Assembly (NCBI GenBank): GCA_013054445.1
Contig: JAAMPI010000760.1
Coordinates: forward strand, 1 to 26,524
Direction: 5' to 3'
DNA: 26,524 nt
DNA from: Cudoniella acicularis
Taxonomy: Eukaryota; Ascomycota; Leotiomycetes; Helotiales; Helotiaceae
Numbering within the stretch: position 1 is the stretch's first letter; every line of letters begins with the position of its first letter. Position numbers and translations under genes: made by a program. Of this stretch, positions 10,158 through 19,971 are shown one piece after another. The notes under the pieces are model-generated. The model searched no databases. It worked only from the letters and a program-made list of their open reading frames with translations, and was not told where the DNA came from.

Positions 10158-11679
10158 CAGCCTGGGTCTGTGGTAAAGACGCCTTGCTGTATACTACTTC
10201 GAAATCACATCAGCAAGAGAATTTAACATAGAGACACTTATTACTCACCAATGGACGTGTAGTCTTTGGAACAAATGGTGGCACATTTGGAACGTGCTCA
10301 ACCTGAACTAGTTTCACCTCTGGAATACCACGTTCTCTTTCCCTCCGTGATAGCCCGCTATTCGCGAAAGCAGACATGAACCGACGCGTACTTTTCAGTA
10401 CTCGGCGATGAACTAGGATATATTCTTCCTGATCTCTCAAGGGGTGTAATACAGTTTCGCCCGGCTCGGAGCATTCTACGCCATCAAAAGAGCTATGGCT
10501 AAGCAGTAACTCCTTTAAATTTTTGAATCGAGAGCCATTTCTTGCAATCAGCCCCAGTTGGATCCCTACCAGGTTCGAAATCCGTGAACTCGGACCAACC
10601 GTGTTTGTATTTCCATCCAAGACGTTGGGCTTTCACTAGATCCTCCACTACGGTTGGGTGGTAGGATTTACGGAGGAATGGGCGTTGCGCTCCTTCATAC
10701 CATTGCTAAAAGTTTTGCTAGTTGACTTGGGTGGCGCGTCCGAAGTAAAGAATATCAACGTCGAGGTTGGCATAAACGTTGTGTGTTCCAAAACACAAAC
10801 GGTACCTTTTGAGGGCAACCTCTTGAGACTCGCGGCATGCGCTTAGCACAGCAGGGTTGGGTGGATTGTGGTGTTTTGGAAATTGTAACCTACGTGAAGG
10901 ATCTGTGCATCGAATCATCTCTTCGAAGTCTTCGCTTTCAGAACCCTCAATGTCGACATCCGCGGAATCTGGTGGATTTTGTGCACCCCCATCGATCATG
11001 TCAACAGGTGCGTTCTCGAGATCTAAGCCTTCAGTCTCCGATAATTCATTCTCTGAATAGTCACCGTCGTACTCCGAGCCAACGGTTTCGAAGCCACTGT
11101 CAGAGTCGTCTAGGCCTACAGATTCACCGTTGGGGTCATGATACTCCGTAAGACCCGGCCATCCAGGGCAGAGAGCTCGCGGACCCGGGAGCTCGAATTC
11201 CCAAATGGTCAATCGAATTTCTTTTGGGAACTTATTGAACAGTGTGAAGGGAACAATGCCATCAAGTCTAGAATTTCGGTATTCTTCAAGCCTGCGCTCA
11301 TAATCGCTCTGAAATCCATCAATTGTGGTATCCTGGTCTTCGTTTGCCTTGTATAGGCGTCTCATCAAATCATCCTTAGAGCCAGTGGAGGCGAGACCTC
11401 GATATTTGCACTCATCTTGAAGGTCGGAAACACTTTTCGTCCTTCAGTGCTTCGGTCTCTTTCCTCATCCGCCTCATATAATCGGTTTATAAGCACCTGC
11501 TTTCGGCCAATGTGTGGTAAGCCTCGGTATTTGCATTCTGCTTGGAGTTCGGCGACTTTTTTCCAGCCATAATTGTGGTGGATGCGCCGCATGTGCTTGA
11601 GAGTTTTGTCGGATGTTTCTAAATTCGCCATATCTAGGCGAATTAACGGAGGACTTGAGGTTTGAGATACCGTGGACAT
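10158..11679 (-). pseudogene. Tandem-SAP / 2EXR-domain protein, frameshifted and with stops
   Basis: Translation on the minus strand starts best at the ATG at 11679. A first SAP-like motif (VAELQAECKYRGLPHIGRKQ, then a Leu/Arg helix) lies near 11480-11590. A second (DECKYRGLASTGSKDDLMRR) follows at about 11340-11430 in another frame; the shift of two bases falls near 11425-11436, inside the second SAP. A 2EXR domain comes next, with FNKFPKEIRLTIWEFE and, after an acidic insert, PAVLSACRESQEVALKRY (about 10725-11260). Two in-frame TAG codons (10718-10720 and 10706-10708) then interrupt it. The family's later part (SRFKNLKELLL, about 10490-10535) is in a third frame. A GTGAGT donor at about 10247 and a following short exon ending near 10158 fit the original last intron. 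At least two frameshifts and two stops make a live gene unlikely. Function of 2EXR proteins is unknown. Confidence 0.7.
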
Positions 11680-12887
11680 ATTTCCAAATATGTTGATGTC
11701 TAGGAAGCAGAAAGTAGCATACAAAAAGGAAACATGGAATGATCTGACTGTGAGCTTGGTGGTGTCTTGACGCGTGTGCACGTGATTGATCTGACTCCAC
11801 AAGCATGTCGTTCGGAGATTACTTAGTTTCAGAAATCCGAAGCAGAACTTTCTTAACCTTCAAAATTCACAACAAAACCATCCACCTTTGTTGAGCGGAA
11901 GGCTGCGAAAGCACGTCTCTTTACTGGGATATTTGTGAGTAATTATCCTATTGGAAGACCCTCACTGACCTTCAATAATCTACCATGCCTGGGGAAGGCC
12001 CTCTCGAAAGTTTGAGAGCTATTCGACCCCATTGGGTGTGGCTGGCGGCAAGTACTGCAAGACTCGTGCATAGTATAGCGAACTTTGGCTTTTCCTTCCA
12101 ATGTGTCGTGAGCAATTCGAAGTTCTTCACCCTTTGCCTTCAATTTTGATCTGTTTCTGTCGATGCAGTCCAGACAAGTGTGCGCTTCTAAAACCGATAT
12201 TGAATTGTTTTGATACTATCTTGCTTCTATTGCACTGCTTTGCAGCGAAACATCGGGTTTGAGCTGATTCTGCGAGTTCCTATAGTCTAGTTCGTTGGGC
12301 TGTGCCTGACGGTCCTAACCTCCTCCACAAGAGCCGTATCATGCCGCATTAGGTGTGAACCGCGATAATTAGCCAGGTAATTTTACAGTTGCAACTGGCA
12401 CGATAGCAGCCGTCAGCCTTCAAATAGAATATGTGAAGGATTGTAATGTACTCGCAAATGATGACCGAGCGGGATCTTATAAGTGGCTCATTATTCGTTC
12501 CACCAACTCATTGTCTGCGAGTATTTTTGCATCCCATATCCGTCACCGACCTAGATTTTGGAGGCGCCGATTGCTGTTCCTGGCCGCTGAAAGAATTGTT
12601 CCGGCTGGCGCAGCTCCATGACCAATCTGCACCAGGGCAGAAGCAGCGCTGGTGGCGTTGGTGAGCCGTCCCAGCTTACTCTTAAAATGTACAAGATGGC
12701 GTTTGAGGAGCAACTTCAAGAAGCCACAATCTGTAAGGAGACACATAAAAGCAGCTTCTCCTTTTCAATGGGAACTCTAAAGGTTCCCAACTATTATTCG
12801 ATTGCTCAACAACTCACGCCATCAAGGATACCTTCACTCAATACCTGTTAACATACCTATTTACTCCAACTCCAAGAGCTCGTCATT
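11680..12887. other. Spacer between 2EXR pseudogene and first small-peptide gene
   Basis: Contains the upstream flank of the 2EXR gene on the left and the promoter and leader of the peptide gene at 12888 on the right. The only coding-like patch is the minus-strand CxxC fragment listed separately. No repeat or RNA gene was recognised. Confidence 0.4.
11965..12227 (-). CDS. Possible exon or fragment of a CxxC-containing hypothetical protein
   Basis: On the minus strand a frame open from about 12227 reads a plausible charged helix between two CxxC pairs: CLDC near 12165-12176, then a stretch containing KAKGEELRIAHDTLEGKAK, then CSTC near 12047-12058. A possible acceptor (GATAG) precedes it and a GTCAGT donor follows RLLK near 11967. 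No start codon or neighbouring exon could be placed. The four-Cys arrangement suggests a zinc-binding site. It could be one exon of a small gene, a remnant, or chance; no family is recognised. Confidence 0.25.
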
Positions 12888-13213
12888 ATGCGGTTCGTTC
12901 AACTTACAACCTTTCTCGCTATGGCTACTTTCGTCGTCGCATTGCCGACTACAAGTTGTATGTTAAGCAGAATTCACATCACAAAATAAATCTTCAGTAC
13001 CAGATTAGGAGCCCGCTGTCACTACTGTCATTTGCAGACCGAGTTTTCTATTCGGTATCAAAGTTGATGCAGAAGAGCATTACCTGCAGTTGAACTACGA
13101 TGTTGAATCACGCTGACATTTTCGTTCATTTTATAGCAACCACAAAGCCCGCGACACTAGAAGTCGAAAGAGGTGCAGATTGTCTCTGCTGGGAGGACTT
13201 TTGGTGTTGTTGA
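12888..13213 (+). CDS. Small secreted C-x7-C peptide precursor 1 (two exons, 48 aa)
   Basis: Exon 1 (12888-12957) encodes a signal peptide: MRF start, hydrophobic core TFLAMATFVVA, then LPTTS. It ends in phase 1 at a GTATGT donor. Intron 12958-13136 (179 nt) has a CGCTGAC branch site 23 nt before TATAG. Exon 2 (13137-13213) gives a short Thr/Pro/Glu pro-region and the C-terminal core DCLCWEDFWCC followed directly by TGA. Cys39 and Cys47 keep the C-x7-C spacing of the other three genes; Cys41 and Cys48 could make a second bridge. The precursor is 48 aa, the mature part at most about 28. The leader shares about 12 of its first 20 residues with precursor 2, so the two are paralogs. No classical dibasic site precedes the core; a single Arg lies four residues before Cys39. 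Function unknown: effector, signalling peptide or antimicrobial are all possible. Confidence 0.62.
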
Positions 13214-14676
13214 TTCAGGTGTTGTCACAACCTTTGCGGTTCTATAGCAGAAAAGAAATGGTTTGGTGACGGGCTGCAAGATGTGCTGCTGGGAGTTCAC
13301 TGTGAGGTATTGGATCATCGGGTTTCTGGGACAGGGCAGGTTTGACTGTGCGACCTCATCGTACGATCAGGAAAAGTTAATTTATGGCAACTGACACATT
13401 TTGTTGGGAATTTCCCTCATAATTCTCTCTTGCTGTTTTGGAGTTTACTAAACTTTACTTTTTTCAAGTCCGTTTTCCAAAGCCGCGCTTCGCGAGGCTT
13501 CCTCCACGATAAAAAAACCTCTCCATCTGCCGAAATCGATCGATCTCAAAAAAGTTCAAAAGAGGTTGAAGGCTTTTCGCTACTCAAGCTGGTCTAGACG
13601 AATCTCGGTTGTCCTCCTCCGCTCAGGCATCGAAAAGGGGCAAGGCGCAGGCTGCGGCCCTCAGAGATGCGGGGAGTACCGAATTTCATCGATTTGTGGA
13701 AACCGTTGTCAGCTGAAGTCTAACCACTCATCAGCGCATCCGGAGAATTTCGTGCTTGGATCTTCGCGAGAATCTGGGGGGTTTCGGAAGCATGAAAACG
13801 GCAATTGCGAGTATTTCTACTTTCCAAGGTTTTGAAAGAGAAATTGTTCGCTCTGACGGCCTGCTTTGAGTTAAATTATGGTTGCCCTATGACACGTGAA
13901 AGTGTATAACGGCTGATGCAAGCCTGCAACGGGCACGGAGATGCGGAGTATATCATCCTTGCTATAGCCTTACCACGGTATCTCCGTACCTGCCATTGAC
14001 CCCTGCAAAGTCTCACGATAAGCATAAATTCGAAATTTTCTCTGTTCCTTCAGCTTCCAACCCCTCCAGACACAGATCTTTGCATAGCCTCAGAGCCTGG
14101 GGCTTCATTTATTCTCGCCTTCAGTCCCTCACGTCAGGAACAACAATTATTGTCACGGAATTTTTATTTGGAACAATTGAGCCCATCGCGCTCCTTCAGC
14201 AAGACCAAAGTTTGCCTGCCGGCGGAAGGTGTCACCCCTGAAATTAATAGGAGCATGAGTACAGGTGTTCTACCTTGCAAACACGCTGCCGCTATGCAGC
14301 TCGCTAGAGTCGCTATATATTGACGCACAGCCACATCATACATGGCGGCAGACTGGACCAAAAGGATCAATCGGAGACGAGCACCCGAGCCATGTCGTCG
14401 AATACTAGGATTTTATTAGTTCTAGGAAAGTGCCAGGAACACTGGCGGCTGTAAATTCCATAATAGCTGAGTCATTGCGTGAATATGAAAACACGGAGAA
14501 TGCGTGCGCGGGTTGCTGATACGAAAACAAAGTTATATATGTTAACGTGTCCCTTCTTTCTCCTTTGGATGTCTCTGTTTGAACTTGGTTCATCTATATG
14601 CTACGTATCACATTTCGACCTCCCAAAACATCTCTAAGTTGAGGTTCAAAGTCGAAACTTTAAGCAATCAGTCATC
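13214..14676. other. Spacer between peptide genes 1 and 2
   Basis: No supported gene. Small frames (for example a Cys-containing one at 13566-13835) lack an ATG and a leader. A short inverted repeat ACGGAGAT.../...ATCTCCGT lies near 13936-13988. The last 200 bp would be the promoter and leader of peptide gene 2. Confidence 0.4.
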
Positions 14677-15050
14677 ATGCGATTCTTTCAGCTGGCCTCA
14701 GTTCTTGGGTTTCTTGGCTTCGTCGTTGCACTTCCAGTGGCAATTCCTTCTAGTAAGCTTCGGTCATGTTTCACAATGCACCTCATAAAGTCCCGTTTCA
14801 AAAACTAGTTCTACTTCAATACTTGCCGTCACGAGAAGGCTCGGCCCGTGGCATTGAGACTGGAAGCTCTCACAGTCTCTCAGTCCTGCATTTTCTCAAC
14901 GTCTTGGACTTTCTGCTGCTTTAATTTGAAATTTAATTGGTCAATAACTAACAGAATCAATGAGTAGAGATCCTTGACACTAGAGTTGCTGCTCCACTAC
15001 CGCAAGACGGAGGCTGCAGCTTCAATTTCACGCCTTGGTGCGGTGTCTGA
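14677..15050 (+). CDS. Small secreted C-x7-C peptide precursor 2 (two exons, 52 aa)
   Basis: Exon 1 (14677-14752) encodes a signal peptide beginning MRFFQL, with core VLGFLGFVVA then LPVAIPS, ending in phase 1 at GTAAGC. Intron 14753-14967 (215 nt) has the branch site TAACTAAC about 17 nt before TAG at 14967. Exon 2 (14968-15050) reads KILDTR, an Ala/Pro linker and the core GGCSFNFTPWCGV, then TGA. Cys42 and Cys50 have the family C-x7-C spacing, with Phe46 at the centre and Gly after the second Cys, as in precursor 3. An alternative acceptor at 14985 (GAG) keeps the same frame and core. A weaker choice at 14983 would lead into another frame without cysteines. The frame also stays open for 63 codons past the TGA (see findings). 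Secreted role unknown; the leader is clearly paralogous to precursor 1. Confidence 0.62.
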
Positions 15051-15826
15051 TACAAGAATTGCCGAGAGAAGGGAACCTGCATGGCGTGTACGATACGACA
15101 AGATGGAAAAGGAAAATGCATAGGCTGGTGTAATACATGGTCGAACGGATTTTTCGGTATGGCAAGAAATTTGGAGGAAATGCAGGGAGAAGAGTGCTGT
15201 ATAACTCTCTCACCAAAACCTTTAGAACAGAAAAATTGGTAGTATGGTACTCTACCCCAAAGTTGGCTATCGATCGAGTGACATGAGAGGATTTGGATGC
15301 GTCACTTTGCACTCAGACCATTTTCACATGCCACAAAAATCAATCTGAAAGATTTCCCCACAAATTTCCGAGACATCTCATGCAATAATACCAAACTATT
15401 ATAGGGGTTATATCGACGCGACATATCGAACAAGGCTAGGCCTAAATCAACCCTCGGAGACCGGCAGTCCGCACAGGCATGCGCGTCGATTCCTGACACA
15501 AGATTATGTTTTATTTTCTCTTGGTCATAACCAAATAATTATTGTTGAGATTTGAAGTGCCAAGTTTTGTGGAGATGATGGAGACAAACGAATGTCTTGA
15601 TCGTTCGACGCATTGACAGTAGTAGGGAGTACGGTAAGTTATAACTTCGTGGCTTCCCCCTTCCCTGACTCTTTTCCGATTGTGCGAATCGAAGCAGTCC
15701 AGTCGATCAATTTCACACTCTTTCCAGAAAATTCAAAAACAAATAAAGCCTTGCGTTTTTCCTCTACACATCCATCATTTTCTCTGAATATTTTCACGAC
15801 TTTTTCCACTGTCACCTTCCCAGACC

Positions 15827-16309
15827 ATGAAGTTCCTCCACCTCATCGCCCTTCTTGGTATCTTCTCCATCACAACTTCCCTTCCGGTCTCTCTTTCCGC
15901 GGGTGAGCACGCCATTTTTTTATCACTCCGGCTTCCACTTTTCCTTCTCGAATTTTCCAGAAGTTCCTTATCAATACCTTCCAATTCCATCCTACTTCAG
16001 AGCACGAACCCCCACCAAGCTTGGCCTTACCTCGCCCCACCTTACCGCTTTCTAACGGCTTTACCCTATTTTACAATCACCAATTCGCAAACCATCAGCT
16101 AACAAAATCCAAAAAAAATAGATACTGCCGGAAAGATCGAAGCACGCAACAAAGTTACCCTCCCACGAAATTGCATCGGGCATTTTGGGTGGCAATGTGG
16201 TGCAGTGGAAGAGGTTGAGGTGGTGGAGGAAACAATTGCGGATACGGATGCGGATGTGAATGTGCGGCGTCAGAACTGCATTGGGCGGTTCGGTCCAGTG
16301 TGTGGTTGA
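15827..16309 (+). CDS. Two-core secreted C-x7-C peptide precursor 3 (two exons, 87 aa)
   Basis: Exon 1 (15827-15902) encodes a signal peptide (MKFLHL start, LLGIFSITT core, LPVSLSA) and ends in phase 1 after 25 codons, exactly as in precursor 2, at a GTGAGC donor. Intron 15903-16121 (219 nt) has an AGCTAAC branch site about 20 nt before AATAG. Exon 2 (16122-16309) reads a pro-region ending LPR, core A NCIGHFGWQCG (42-52), an acidic spacer rich in Glu/Val/Asp ending in RR (74-75), then core B QNCIGRFGPVCG (76-87) and TGA. The cores share C-I-G-x-F-G-x2-C-G but differ at many silent and non-silent sites, so the duplication is old and the shared residues are probably constrained. The layout of signal peptide, acidic spacer, basic cleavage site and repeated core is that of Kex2-processed repeat precursors. 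It is the strongest member of the set. Alpha-pheromone is unlikely because the W-C..G-Q..C-W pattern is absent. Confidence 0.72.
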
Positions 16310-17146
16310 GGAAGGTGTGAAGTGTGTGAAATTGATGTGAAATATCGGTGGTTGTTGCTTGCATGGCAATGAGATTTGGGATGAAAAGGTAGATGGATTG
16401 GCGTTTGGCTTGGTTGGGTTTGGGAAGTGCCGAGACAATTTTTCCACGGACTGAAAAATCGAATAATATATAATGGAATTTCGTTGAAAAGGGGGTTTTG
16501 CTAAATCCGATTGTTTCCACTGCCTTGGATTTCTGAACATACACGTGAGAATAAACCGCGAAGATAAATTTTAAGCTTATAAAAATAAGAAAATAAAAAA
16601 ATTCGTCAAGTTTCATTTTGATCTTGTTTTTACGCACCTAGAAATGTTAAGTGATACCCCGCTAAGACCTGCATTCTCGTTCGTACTCTGAACCCCCCTG
16701 CTTGGCCTAAAATCAGCTATTGTCAATACTTCAAGCAAGACAAATCAATCAGATTTGACCTATGCCTAATGAGTGGTTATATTTCATTGGTTCTGTGCGA
16801 ATAAGGGGGTGGTTGGGAAATTAATCTAGTCACGTGTCCTCGTGACTCTTTCGCGTTAGGCCGTTGCTGCCTGGTCGCGTGTTCTAATAATAACCTTGTC
16901 AGCCTACATTCTTATCTACCCCGCCATTAACTAACAAAACAAATGGCATATAAGTCGTGAGTTGTCATCCTCTTAAGCCTCAGTTTCTGTTTCTTTCAAT
17001 TGACCAAAGATCAATCTCAATCTTCACCGCTGTTCTCAGTACAACAAGACAAGGTCGAACCCCTCCTTCGACAGCTCAATTGCCTCAAAAACACGGTATC
17101 AACGTCATAAACTCCTCCAAGTATCGCGATCAGGATCTTGATCACA
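16310..17146. other. Spacer and promoter before the SAP-SWIM-RING gene
   Basis: 3' flank of peptide gene 3, then the putative promoter of the gene at 17147. GTCACG/CGTGAC form a perfect 6-bp inverted repeat (16829-16834 and 16841-16846) that includes a CACGTG E-box at 16831-16836, about 310 bp before the ATG. The long minus-strand open frames over 16061-16637 are shadows of peptide gene 3 and its flank. Confidence 0.4.
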
Positions 17147-18532
17147 ATGGCACCAAAGCGCAAGAATACTGCGGTCGAGGAACCCCAGACCTCCCTCGCA
17201 ATCGATTGGAACGCACTCACGATTGCGAACCTCAAGGCTGAGCTTTCACAACGTGGCCTTCCCGTTTCTGGTACCAAGCCCGTTCTCGTCAATCGCCTCG
17301 AAGTCGCCGATGAAGAAGCACGAGAGGCAGTTGCCGCATCCGAGCCCACTGATTGGAGTTCCCTCACAATTGCACAACTGAAAGTCGAGCTCGGCAACCG
17401 TGGTTTACCAGTTTCTGGCAACAAGACAACCTTGATCGATCGCCTCAACGTTGCGGATGATGAACCAGCTGCAGCAGCCCCAAAAGCTAAGAGAGCTCGA
17501 GCTGCACCAAAAAATGAGGTTTCCGTCGCCAGCGGATCTGCCAGCGCTGCAGGAGGTTTTGGCCCTGGAGGCGAGGTCCGTCTACGACCATTTGTCGAGG
17601 GTCCAGATGCCGAATACAATAAGAAGCTGAAGAAGATTCAGAAGGAACGTCTTTTCATGCTTGATAGAAACAGACATGTTGATAAGGACGGATATATGTG
17701 CGAGACTTTTGATATTGCTGGAAGCACAGGCAATGTGTATCAGACTACAATTGGCAGAAGTCCCAAGTGTGTTTGTATGGATGCTGTGAGTTTACCCTCC
17801 GATATTTCCCTGCCTCTACTAATGAACATTCAGCGAATCCGCGGTCAGAAGTGCAAGCACATTAATTGTAAGCAGCAATTTTCTTCTGTGATATCAACCC
17901 ATTTCCTATTTGCTCTTCCCAATTCTTGCCTCTTCTCTAATAGGAGAGATACTCACAAGAGATAACTGTTTCACAAATACGCCGAAATTCAAGTGCCAAT
18001 GAATAAAATGTCCTTCTGGTACACGGGGGAACAGCCTCACAGGCTGAAAGGCACTCACAACAAGGAAAGTGCTAATAGAGTTTTAGATGCCCTCGTTATC
18101 ATCCTGAAAGCTCCAGCCAACCTCTGTTATCAACTTGCGTTCCTCTCCACTGAACTCGAATTGATCTTCACCAATGCGCCAGTTACCCGTGCTCCTGAAC
18201 TCGGACACCAGCACGATGATGACGATACTATCTACAATGGAAAGCGCAAGCCCATCGAAGGCGAATGTCCTATCTGCGTCTTCGACATGGAGCCGGGTGA
18301 AGAGATCGTTTGGTGCAAAGCAGCTTGCGGGCAGAACTTCCACAAGGAGTGTTTCGACCAATGGAAGAGAAGCAAGAATGGCGGTCATGTTACCTGTGTC
18401 TATTGTCGGAGTGAGTGGCAAGAAGATGTGCCAAATCCTGGCAGCTTGGCCAATCTCAAAAATATGGCTCCAAAGATCGGCAGGTACCAGAACGTTGCGC
18501 ACCTCCTTCCACAGTACCAGCAGGCAAAGTAG
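17147..18532 (+). CDS. Tandem-SAP, SWIM and RING-finger protein, probable E3 ubiquitin ligase
   Basis: Three exons: 17147-17785, 17834-17867 and 18087-18532, giving 372 aa. Introns are 17786-17833 (48 nt, GTGAGT..CAG) and 17868-18086 (219 nt, GTAAGC, branch GCTAATA, TTTTAG). Joining them restores a complete SWIM finger and runs straight into the helix YALVIILKAPANLCYQLAFL. Two SAP motifs (about 20-54 and 69-103, each with LTIAxLKxEL and RGLPVSG) bind DNA or chromatin. The SWIM CxC..CxH ligands are C208, C210, C220 and H222. The RING is at 285-331: CPIC, then C301, C305, H310, C313 and the final pair C328/C331. The RING most resembles those of MEKK1-like SWIM/RING ligases (WC..ACGQNFHKEC...VTCVYCR). 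Expected role: nuclear ubiquitin ligase acting on or near chromatin; the substrate is unknown. The ATG at 17147 is chosen because only TTG lies upstream in frame. Confidence 0.87.
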
Positions 18533-19971
18533 GCAGAAACGACCATGGTTTGATTCATTGACAGCGACGAGTTGGGGAGTTTTGCTATTTGCTATTTGCT
18601 TTTTCTGCTATATGATTTAGCTGTTACTGATGTCGGAAGTAGCCTAGCTGCATTAAGCTCTTGCTAAGTTGCTACTCCTGTACATGCAAACACAACGAGA
18701 CTATGAGAAATGATACCAGGTATCCTTGCTTCGAGCTCTACCAAAGCTTTACAATTTCTTAGTCTATCAGCCAGTGCATCATCCGTATTGGTGGTTGTCG
18801 GGTGGCACAATACCCCGCACTCACTCGTCCACGCAGCAATGCGACACACCACGTTGGATTAAGAGACGCACCAAGGTGAGATAATCACAGGTGGTGAGGC
18901 ATTTCCAACAGTCTGTTAAAAAAAAACCTGCTTTCCCTGTACCCCGGACAGAAACCGAGACGATATTTATTTCTGAATACCTCTCAATCTGTCGATAACT
19001 CACAGGCTCAAATCTTTCGGGCAGAACCCCATGCCATCATTTTCTGCGTGCACAAGAGTGTCCCGCAGGTTCACCAAAAAAAAAAAGAGCAAGCCAAAAT
19101 GAGGTCATCACAAACTGCGAAACATTTTCGAACAATTTCCGAATTCGATTTTGGAACATGTCAATAAACTCGATAGACCCCCCTGGATTATAACTCGTAG
19201 TAATAAGACACCAATACTGCTGCTTTGCTAAATATATCATCACCATCTACATCTAACTCACAACCCGCAAATTCAAAAGCGGGGTACCATTCCCCTTAGT
19301 ATCGTCTTCTATCATCCGGCTACGAATCAACCTCGTCATCACCACTATACATACATCTGTATACGCACACACAATCAAAATTCCAAACACAAAACGTATC
19401 GTGCAAGTGTATCAGCATCAGCCACAACCGAACTTTCCGATCTCAAGAGGCGTTCATTTAACATTAAGTGCTTATTATTACTGGTTGGAGCGTCCGATTG
19501 GTTTAAGCTTAAAATATACACTACCGCATCAGTCCATCGGAGAGAAAAAAAATTGTGGTGTGTGGGTGGTGGGCAAAGGGGCCGGGGAGCCCGGAGCCGG
19601 ACGGGAAGGATCAAGATGCAGGAGGGAGGAGAGAAGGCCTCTTTCGACAAGCCGACCCGCCCGCGCACACCTCCGTTATCTGATTTTTTGGGTGTATTAT
19701 TTGTGGTGTTATTATTGGTGCCTGGTGCGTGATGGACGGTGGATAGATGATATGTGAGAGGATTTGAGGATTTGGGGTTGAGGGTGAGAGGTGTATATAT
19801 ACGCTGTTCGATTTCCTGTTGGTTTTTTTTGGTTTCCATTCTTGGGCAAGAGTTACTGGGTTCCTTACTCACTGTTGCAAATATCTTCACCACACACCTA
19901 CGTCCTTGCCAAAATTTTCAAAGCATATCTCCCCACAATCCGAAAGGTTGAAGGCTTCACACACTATCACC
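18533..19971. other. Long spacer upstream of peptide gene 4
   Basis: Contains the 3' flank of the RING gene and about 1.2 kb without coding character. Poly-A runs occur near 18915-18923 and 19076-19086. A G-rich stretch with CCGG-type repeats lies at about 19555-19620. No gene, RNA or transposon end was recognised. The right part is the presumed promoter of the peptide gene at 19972. Confidence 0.4.
19794..19801 (+). promoter_or_regulatory. Candidate TATA box of peptide gene 4
   Basis: TATATATA lies about 170 bp before the ATG at 19972 and is followed by a pyrimidine-rich stretch, a usual arrangement for strongly regulated fungal promoters. Position only; no transcript start is known. Confidence 0.35.

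Noticed and set aside
12446..12664. GADCCSW segment resembling the GADCLCW of peptide 1, as a fifth family member
   Set aside because: It has no signal peptide, lacks a second Cys at the C-x7-C distance and runs on into an unrelated Arg/Trp-rich tail; the match is only a few residues.
13566..13835. Cys-containing frame between peptide genes 1 and 2
   Set aside because: It starts at TTG, has no leader and its four to five cysteines do not follow C-x7-C; no splice signals link it to an upstream leader exon.
15827..16309. Precursor 3 as the ascomycete alpha-type mating pheromone
   Set aside because: Those repeats carry a W-C...G-Q-x-C-W type core; here the core is C-I-G-x-F-G-x-x-C-G with only two copies and no flanking Trp or Gln-Pro.
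16061..16637. Two overlapping minus-strand frames of about 160 codons
   Set aside because: They run antisense through exon 2 and the intron of peptide gene 3 and contain only His/Pro/Thr-rich sequence complementary to it; no motif or splice context supports them.
17993..18086. Separate gene starting at the in-frame ATG near 17999
   Set aside because: This stretch lies inside the second intron; joining 17867 to 18087 completes the SWIM finger and the following helix, so it is intron sequence.
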